27,136 nucleotides of DNA. Origin: Chloroflexota bacterium. GTDB lineage: Bacteria > Chloroflexota > Anaerolineae > Aggregatilineales > Phototrophicaceae. Both the position numbers and the translations under genes were made by a program. The DNA lies in the NCBI GenBank assembly GCA_003242205.1, contig QGUR01000015.1, forward strand, positions 1 through 27,136, read 5' to 3'. Positions 22,042 through 27,136 of the stretch are shown here, in pieces. The notes below the pieces were generated by a model that ran no database searches, was not told where the DNA came from, and saw only the letters and a program-made list of their open reading frames with translations. Positions within the stretch are counted from its first letter, which is position 1. Each line of letters starts with the position of its first letter.

Positions 22042-22779
22042 TCACGAAATCATGTCGGGCGTCAGGTGGTCAACGCGGTTGATATAGCGCAGCGCCACGT
22101 AGCTGTCGTAAATGTCGATGCGCGTCATGGCCGTGTTGTGATGGTGGAACCAGATCCGCTGGCTGGGAAGCTGGTTGATCAGCGCTTTGATCAGAGCGTC
22201 AATGAACGTGCCGTGCGAAACAATCGCTACCCGGCAGTCAGGCTCGTCCTGCGCCAGTTGCTGGAAGAAGTTGGCCACCTTGATCGCGCGACCGTACGCA
22301 GCGCTGATCTCTTCCACCGTGCCAGTCCACCACCCCTCATCGGTGATGCCGTCGCTGATTTCAAAGTTCGGAAATTCTTCGAGGATTTCCTGACGCGTGC
22401 GACCGGGATACCCGATGATCCCGCGCTCGTCCTCATATTCCTGATAGACGCCGCCGTGCTCGTGAATATCCACCCACACCTTCGGCCGTAATCCCGTCGC
22501 TTCGTGAATGTAGCGCGCCGTCTGCAACGAGCGATGCATTGGGCTGCAATACAGACGGTCGATCTGAAAACCTCGATGGCGACGTGCTTCCGGTTCGCGC
22601 CGCCCCAGCGCGTCGACAATCGCGTCCGGGTTATGCCCCTCACATAGATGGCGCGCCAGTGCCCGCGCCTGTTCGTGCCCCAGTTCGGTCAGCGGCGGAT
22701 CGTAAACCCGATCCTTGCTGTTGATGATCATGCTTGCGTTGTTCTTCGACTGAGCATGCCGGATGATGAGCAGTTCCAT
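22042..22779 (-). CDS. Histidine phosphatase superfamily protein (phosphoglycerate mutase-like)
   Basis: A 245-aa cytosolic protein of the branch-1 histidine phosphatase fold. The phosphorylated His lies in LLIIRHAQS (R7, H8), the YCSPMHRSLQTA block carries the second Arg, VDIHEHGG provides the acidic residue and AIVSHGTFID the second catalytic His. The middle holds an insertion (about 110-160) not seen in the shortest members, with WWTGT. It could be a sugar-phosphate or nucleotide phosphatase or a mutase; the sequence does not decide. GAGGGAGG stands directly before the ATG. It is the last gene of the tsaD run, 32 nt after tsaD. Confidence 0.9.
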   Translation of the reverse strand: MELLIIRHAQSKNNASMIINSKDRVYDPPLTELGHEQARALARHLCEGHNPDAIVDALGRREPEARRHRGFQIDRLYCSPMHRSLQTARYIHEATGLRPKVWVDIHEHGGVYQEYEDERGIIGYPGRTRQEILEEFPNFEISDGITDEGWWTGTVEEISAAYGRAIKVANFFQQLAQDEPDCRVAIVSHGTFIDALIKALINQLPSQRIWFHHHNTAMTRIDIYDSYVALRYINRVDHLTPDMIS

Positions 22780-22811
22780 AAGCCTCCCTCTACAAGCCGG
22801 TCGCGCCTGCT

Positions 22812-23900
22812 TCAGCTCTGTGCCGTAACCCCGGCAGGCGCGCCGTACGTCTCGTTGTTCAGCGGCCAGTTAGGCCGAACGTCCATATCAAGGTCATCGC
22901 GCAAGCCGGCGATATAACGGTAATAGCCGGCAGCCGCGATCATGGCGGCGTTGTCAGTGCACAGGTTCAACGGCGGGTAGCGCACCGGCAGATCGGTCGC
23001 GGCGCGCATGGCATTGCGTAGCGCGGTATTGGCGCTCACCCCACCCGCCATGAGGATTTCGGTGACGTTGTAGGCCTTTGCCGCGCGCGCGGTTTTTTCC
23101 ACCAGCGCGTCGACGAGCGCCTTCTGGAAACTTGCGGCAGCGTCATTCACCGAAATATCCGAGCGCAGAACCGCATGTTTTTCCGCGCCTCGCTCGCGCC
23201 GCCGCGCCGCCGCCGAAGGCATCACCGTGACCTCGCGCATGACGGCGGTTTTGAGGCCGGAAAAACTGAAATCGTAGCTTTCGTCGGTTCGCGCGCGCGG
23301 AAATTCAAAGGCGGTCGGGTTGCCCTGCTGCGCCGCCTGCTCGATGTTCGGCCCACCCGGAAACGGCAGGCCAAGAATGCGGCCAACCTTATCAAACGCT
23401 TCGCCCGCCGCGTCGTCCAGCGTGCCGCCCAGCCGTTCGTATTCGCCGTGTCCGGTCATGAGCAGCAATTCGGTGTGCCCGCCTGAAACGATCAGCACCA
23501 GCACGGGAAAGACGATCTCGCGCACCGGCTGCGTCAGCCAGAGGGAATAGACGTGGCCTTCGAGATGGTTGATGCCGAGCAGCGGTTTGCCGGTCGCCAG
23601 CGCCAGCCCTTTGGCATAGTTGACGCCCACCAGCAGCGAACCGACCAGCCCCGGTCCACGCGTCACGGCGATGGCGTCAATACGGTCAAATGTCAGCCCG
23701 GCGTCGCGCACGGCCTGCTCGCCGACGACGCCAATCGCCTCGACATGCGCGCGCGAGGCGACCTCAGGAAAGACGCCACCATAGGCGGCGTGCAGGTCGA
23801 TCTGCGACGCGACCACATTCGAGATAATCGTTTTGCCGTCCTGCACCACCGCCGCCGCGGTTTCGTCGCACGATGTTTCGATGCCGAGAATGATCGTCAT
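22812..23900 (-). CDS. tsaD: tRNA N6-adenosine threonylcarbamoyltransferase
   Basis: TsaD transfers the threonylcarbamoyl group to A37 of ANN-decoding tRNAs (t6A) together with TsaB and TsaE. The 362-aa protein has the ASKHA ATPase fold: ILGIETSCDETAAAV at the start, metal ligands H112 and H116 in NHLEGH, VSGGHTEL, the GEAFDKVGRILGLPFPGGP block, FSGLKTAV, and GGVSANTALR with late CTDNAAMIA. It is slightly longer than usual (about 335-345) because of an Arg/Ala-rich insertion, PSAAARRRERGAEKH, around residues 225-245. It starts 18 nt after the preceding membrane glycosyltransferase gene. The usual partners tsaB and tsaE are not in the window. Confidence 0.97.
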   Translation of the reverse strand: MTIILGIETSCDETAAAVVQDGKTIISNVVASQIDLHAAYGGVFPEVASRAHVEAIGVVGEQAVRDAGLTFDRIDAIAVTRGPGLVGSLLVGVNYAKGLALATGKPLLGINHLEGHVYSLWLTQPVREIVFPVLVLIVSGGHTELLLMTGHGEYERLGGTLDDAAGEAFDKVGRILGLPFPGGPNIEQAAQQGNPTAFEFPRARTDESYDFSFSGLKTAVMREVTVMPSAAARRRERGAEKHAVLRSDISVNDAAASFQKALVDALVEKTARAAKAYNVTEILMAGGVSANTALRNAMRAATDLPVRYPPLNLCTDNAAMIAAAGYYRYIAGLRDDLDMDVRPNWPLNNETYGAPAGVTAQS

Positions 23901-23918
23901 CGGGAAACGCCCCCTGAT

Positions 23919-25307
23919 CTAAACATTGCCTGATAGCTGGCGCGCGCCTGCCGGGACGCCCGCCCCGCGCACCACGGGCAAACGCGCCAGCGCCGCCCCC
24001 GCAAACACCCACCAGAACACTTCAGTCGGGAAGATGTAGCGCGGCAGCGCCAGCAGAACGAGATGCACCAGCGTCGTATACACGATAAAGCCGAGCAGCG
24101 GCAGCGCCACACGCCAGCGCCGCCGGTAAAGCCACATGCCGGCCAGCCCCGCGGCCAGCGCCGTGTAATGGAAAACGTAGATGGCCAGCTTCGGCCAGAA
24201 CGCATCGCCACGCAAGATACCGGCCAGCCCGGAAAGCGTTCGGTCTTCACGCAGCCACGTCAGCGCCAGTTCCTTCAGGCTTTCGCCGGGGAAAAACACC
24301 GTGCCATGGGGCTGAAGATACGCCCCCGCCAGCTCCGTCACGCGCTTCCGCAGGTAGCCAGCCGGGTCGCTCTGAATGGTCTTTTCTGCTGCGGCGAGAT
24401 ATGCCTCCTGCCTGTCTTCGATGTCTGAGCTAGCCTCCGTTGAGACAGCTTCAGCAAGACGGGCATCAACATCTTGAGGGCTATCCCAACTGGTTGCGCC
24501 AATGTAGAAGAATGCCGCAAGCCCCTCTCCCGCTATCACGAAGCGATCCCAGCGAACGAGGTTGTAAACAGTCCACGTTCCCACGGTCATGGCATAAATA
24601 ACGAGCAGCAAAACAGCCCGTTTCAGCGCCGCTTTCGGCGCATAGCTGAGCAGCAGGTGCACCGCCAGCCCGATAGGAAAGAGCAGGAACACGGCCCGCG
24701 TCAGCGTCGCAACGCCGAGCAAAAACGCAACGATTGCAATCCGGAATGGCCAGCCTGATGCCGTCCTGTCATTGCCGGTGTGCGCTGTATAGAGCGTAAG
24801 CGCCGCCGTCACCAGAAAGATGTAGACCGTCTCGGTGCCGATGATACTCGCTTCGACAATAAAGGCCGGCGAAACCGCAAGCGCCCCCGCGCTAAGAAGC
24901 CCCGCCAGACGCCACCCGGTCAGCGCCAGCGCCAGACGATACGCCAGAACGCAGGTCACCGCACTCAGGATCGCCTGAAGGATGCGAACGGCAATCACCG
25001 CCGCTTCCGGCGGCAGAATGGCCTGAGCAATCCCAAGAATGATCAGATACACGGGAGGAACGCCCAGAGTCGATACGTCGACTGTCATGGTTCCGGGCTG
25101 CTGACCTGTCACCAGCGTGTAACCATTCGCGAGATACCATGCGCTGTCGCCCCCCGTGTCCGTATATGGCGTTGAAGGCGAACTCGCCAACCCCACGAGC
25201 AACCGCAATATCAGCGCGATCAGGAAAATCGCGATCAGAATACGTCCGCCTGCCTGACCGGCGGCGATTTCATCATCGTATTGCACGAATGTCGCTTTCA
25301 AGCGCAT
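23919..25307 (-). CDS. GT-C-fold membrane glycosyltransferase-like protein (PMT/ArnT-like)
   Basis: A protein of 462 aa from ATG 25307 with about ten membrane helices. After helix 1 the first outside loop carries the acidic motif TDTGGDSAWYLANGY, the region that holds the catalytic Asp in GT39/GT83 polyprenyl-phosphate sugar transferases. A hydrophilic stretch of about 70 residues (DSPQDVDARLAEA onward) lies in the second half. Such enzymes attach sugars from lipid carriers to proteins, lipid A or wall polymers. The start is uncertain: ATG 25367 would overlap the upstream gene by 95 nt, ATG 25307 by 35 nt and GTG 25286 by 14 nt; none has a clear ribosome site. Overlap with its upstream neighbour implies coupled expression. 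Confidence 0.8.
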   Translation of the reverse strand: MRLKATFVQYDDEIAAGQAGGRILIAIFLIALILRLLVGLASSPSTPYTDTGGDSAWYLANGYTLVTGQQPGTMTVDVSTLGVPPVYLIILGIAQAILPPEAAVIAVRILQAILSAVTCVLAYRLALALTGWRLAGLLSAGALAVSPAFIVEASIIGTETVYIFLVTAALTLYTAHTGNDRTASGWPFRIAIVAFLLGVATLTRAVFLLFPIGLAVHLLLSYAPKAALKRAVLLLVIYAMTVGTWTVYNLVRWDRFVIAGEGLAAFFYIGATSWDSPQDVDARLAEAVSTEASSDIEDRQEAYLAAAEKTIQSDPAGYLRKRVTELAGAYLQPHGTVFFPGESLKELALTWLREDRTLSGLAGILRGDAFWPKLAIYVFHYTALAAGLAGMWLYRRRWRVALPLLGFIVYTTLVHLVLLALPRYIFPTEVFWWVFAGAALARLPVVRGAGVPAGARQLSGNV

Positions 25308-26856
25308 AGAGCGCAAAATCCGTGCCGGGAACACGTGCCGCCAGCCGGAATCTTGGGTCGTTTTCATCGCCTACATAAATCGGATCGAGCGCAGGGCGGT
25401 CGGGCGGCATCAACAGATAATCGACCCCATATTTTTCCGCCACCATCAGGACAGTTTCACGATCCTCATGCGGAATCATGACCGAGCGCATGTCGAAAAA
25501 TTTCAACATGAACGGATCCTGCGCCATCAGAATGATAGCGCCATCCTCATTGGTATCCGGAAGCGAACGGGCAACCTCCACAACGCGCTCGATATTGGTC
25601 ATATGGGCAACCGTCCAGCGCGCGTCCGCTCGCACCAGTTCAACCGCATTGGCTGCAAGAAACACGAGCGCCAGCAGCATTGCCCCGTTGCGTATGCCGC
25701 GATTCATGCCTGCATGGTCAAAGGCGTATCCTGCGAGCGGAACGATCAGGGGTATCAGCGTTAAGTACGCCTTTTTAAAGCTCCCGGCCTGACTCTTATA
25801 GGGTATCAGGATTGGATAGGCGATGACAAAACCGATCAGCAGCACCAGCGCGGGAGCCAGTACCAGCCAGCGCTCCCGCTTCTCACGCCTAAAAAACAAC
25901 AACCCACCGCCAACAACCGCCACAGGCAAAAAAACGTCCAGCGTTGTATAAGCAAGTTTGGCGGCGGCAGCAAGCTCAAACGCCCGTTTGCCGATGATTT
26001 CAGCAGCAGACTGGTTTGCCAGCATCGTCTCAAGCGTGAAATCCCGATCGTAAGCGTAGTGATCCAGAACACTGGTGAAGAAGAACATATGCCGCGCTTC
26101 AGCGGTCGTCGGGATGCCAAGCACCTGAATGTTACGCATGATCCACGGCGCAACGACGATTGCCGCTGCCGCGATGAACGCTACTCCACCTGCCCAGTAG
26201 AGGGTTTTCTTCTGCACAAACGCATAAATAACCAGCACGACGGCAACCATCGGCACCAGCAGCAGCCCATCATTTCGCGTCAGGTAGGACAGCCCGGCCA
26301 GAACGCCGCTGGCAACCAGCATCCACAACCGCCGTCTGGAAAACCCTTCGGTGAGCAGCAGCACGCTCCCGCAAACCAGAACCGCGTTTGGAACCGTCGT
26401 ATCGGTACGCAGGGAATTGAGAACAAATTCCGGAAGCAACCCGACCGCAGCGGCAGTGAACAAACTCGACGTAAAGGACACGCCAAGCTGCCGCGCCGCC
26501 AGATAGCCAATCACCGGCAAAAGAGAACCCAGCAAAATGAAGGGGATCAATGCCGTATGGACACCAACGCCAAAGAGCGCCATCGGCACTGCTGCCACAG
26601 CGCTGGTCAGCGGCATCCAGTGATCTTCCGGATGGACGATGCTCTCAGGCGGATCGCTGTACATCCAGACGTAATCGAAGGTAAAGCCTTCACCCTCGAC
26701 AAGACGGCGCGCCACATTGAAGTAATGATTTGGGTCGGCAACGCCGGGATGCTGGATAAAAACAAGCAACCCGACGCGCAACGCCAGCGCAATCAGCACA
26801 ATGACGAGCAGCCAGCGACGCGTTTGTGATTGGTGCGAGGGTGAAAAAAAGCCCAT
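25273..26856 (-). CDS. GT-C-fold membrane glycosyltransferase-like protein (GT39-like)
   Basis: A protein of 527 aa from ATG 26856 with about 11-12 membrane helices and a soluble C-terminal domain of some 120 residues. The first outside loop has HPGVADPNHYFNVARRL followed by GEGFTFDYVW, matching the layout of dolichyl/undecaprenyl-phosphate sugar transferases; the Asp in ADPNHY is the candidate catalytic residue. The C-terminal part (ERVVEVARSLPDTNEDGAIILM to DPRFRLAARVPG) resembles the soluble tail of this group. A TTG at 26880 would be nearly leaderless given the TATAAT at 26889-26894, so ATG 26856 is preferred. It begins the run that continues into the second glycosyltransferase, tsaD and the phosphatase. 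Confidence 0.8.
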   Translation of the reverse strand: MGFFSPSHQSQTRRWLLVIVLIALALRVGLLVFIQHPGVADPNHYFNVARRLVEGEGFTFDYVWMYSDPPESIVHPEDHWMPLTSAVAAVPMALFGVGVHTALIPFILLGSLLPVIGYLAARQLGVSFTSSLFTAAAVGLLPEFVLNSLRTDTTVPNAVLVCGSVLLLTEGFSRRRLWMLVASGVLAGLSYLTRNDGLLLVPMVAVVLVIYAFVQKKTLYWAGGVAFIAAAAIVVAPWIMRNIQVLGIPTTAEARHMFFFTSVLDHYAYDRDFTLETMLANQSAAEIIGKRAFELAAAAKLAYTTLDVFLPVAVVGGGLLFFRREKRERWLVLAPALVLLIGFVIAYPILIPYKSQAGSFKKAYLTLIPLIVPLAGYAFDHAGMNRGIRNGAMLLALVFLAANAVELVRADARWTVAHMTNIERVVEVARSLPDTNEDGAIILMAQDPFMLKFFDMRSVMIPHEDRETVLMVAEKYGVDYLLMPPDRPALDPIYVGDENDPRFRLAARVPGTDFALYALESDIRAIR

Positions 26857-26888
26857 GCAATCCGCAAATTTAACCGGCAACGCGTCGC

Positions 26889-26894
26889 ATTATA
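26889..26894 (-). promoter_or_regulatory. Perfect -10 element of the glycosyltransferase-tsaD run
   Basis: TATAAT on the minus strand, about 33 nt before the ATG at 26856. No good -35 is found at 16-18 nt, so the promoter may need an activator or have another form. Confidence 0.45.
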
Positions 26895-26905
26895 GCCCTT
26901 TTCAT

Positions 26906-26923
26906 TCAGCCTTTTTAGGCTGA
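26906..26923. other. Small hairpin between the edge gene and the glycosyltransferase gene
   Basis: TCAGCCT (26906-26912) pairs with AGGCTGA (26917-26923) around four T. It follows the stop of the rightmost gene by 16 nt on the minus strand. No T-tract follows; a weak terminator or operator near the -10 are both possible. Confidence 0.35.
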
Positions 26924-26939
26924 CGTAGCCGCCTGTGGG

Positions 26940-27136
26940 CTAGCCGCCGGTTCCACGCAATTCGGCGATGGCTTCACAGGCCGGGCAGGAACCATCGGGC
27001 CGGAAGATGGCATAGCCAGCCTGCGGATCGTCCTCGAAGTTGGAAAAATCGAGATTCCAGATGATGACGAGATCGACCTGAATATCCTCGCGCTCGGCGA
27101 TGATCTGAATGGCGTCACGCAGCCATTCGGCCTGTT
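26940..27136 (-). CDS. C-terminal end of a probable glycoside hydrolase-like protein (partial)
   Basis: The minus strand holds an open frame entering from the right edge (in frame from 27134) and ending at TAG 26940-26942, giving 64 residues. It reads QAEWLRDAIQIIAERE..., then IIWNLDFSNF, DDPQAGYAIFRPDGS and CPACEAIAELRG. The order W-x-L-D followed by a DPxxGYxIxRPDGxxxPAxEA end is typical of the last barrel strand and helix of clan GH-A-like glycosidases, where the chain returns after 'the rest of the enzyme'. The CPAC pair is unusual. The family cannot be fixed from the tail alone. Confidence 0.6.
   Translation of the reverse strand, partial: QAEWLRDAIQIIAEREDIQVDLVIIWNLDFSNFEDDPQAGYAIFRPDGSCPACEAIAELRGTGG

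Overview
This window is bacterial chromosomal DNA, GC-rich and densely coded, with classical operons and Shine-Dalgarno starts. The organism is most likely a Chloroflexota (Anaerolineae-like) bacterium. That is an inference from gene style: a coxB with a fused cytochrome c domain, a DrrAB-type exporter, a GH116 enzyme and several GT-C membrane glycosyltransferases. No rRNA or other marker settles it. No tRNA, rRNA, CRISPR array, insertion sequence or phage gene was recognised.

Layout. (a) 1-270: start of an unknown membrane-anchored protein on the minus strand, cut by the window edge. (b) 518-6686: an aerobic terminal oxidase operon, coxB (with heme c domain), coxA (A2-type), a divergent subunit III-like protein, a membrane protein of unknown function, coxC and a long coxD-like subunit IV. 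It has a promoter, a Rex-like inverted repeat at the predicted transcription start, an internal terminator after coxA and a strong terminator at the end. (c) 6719-10412: a pteridine reductase-like SDR, a lipoprotein cytochrome c related to the CoxB heme domain, and an exported thioredoxin/NHL-propeller protein. (d) 10732-12998: a secreted beta-solenoid protein with three near-identical 132-bp tandem repeats. (e) 13053-15649: a VOC-family gene under a textbook promoter with a 14-nt palindrome of LexA/SOS-box type on its start site, divergent from a DrrAB-type ABC exporter. (f) 15651-16818: two minus-strand multi-spanning membrane proteins of unknown function. (g) 16928-20652: a LacI regulator and an exported GH116 glycosidase, sharing matching palindromic operators. 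(h) 20908-21840: an NAD-dependent epimerase. (i) 22042-26856: a minus-strand run of two GT-C-like membrane glycosyltransferases, tsaD and a histidine phosphatase. (j) 26940-27136: the C-terminal end of a probable glycoside hydrolase, running off the right edge.

How the genes work together. The oxidase operon makes a cytochrome c oxidase whose CuA subunit carries its own heme c. The nearby lipoprotein cytochrome c is a plausible electron donor, and the thioredoxin/NHL protein could serve extracytoplasmic thiol chemistry; both are inferences from context. The LacI-GH116 pair looks like a self-contained sugar-responsive module. No single element is clearly a new system. The most testable observations are regulatory: the Rex-like site on the cox operon, the SOS-box-like site on the VOC gene and the paired LacI operators. 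On the protein side they are the tandem-repeat solenoid and the duplicated subunit III arrangement.
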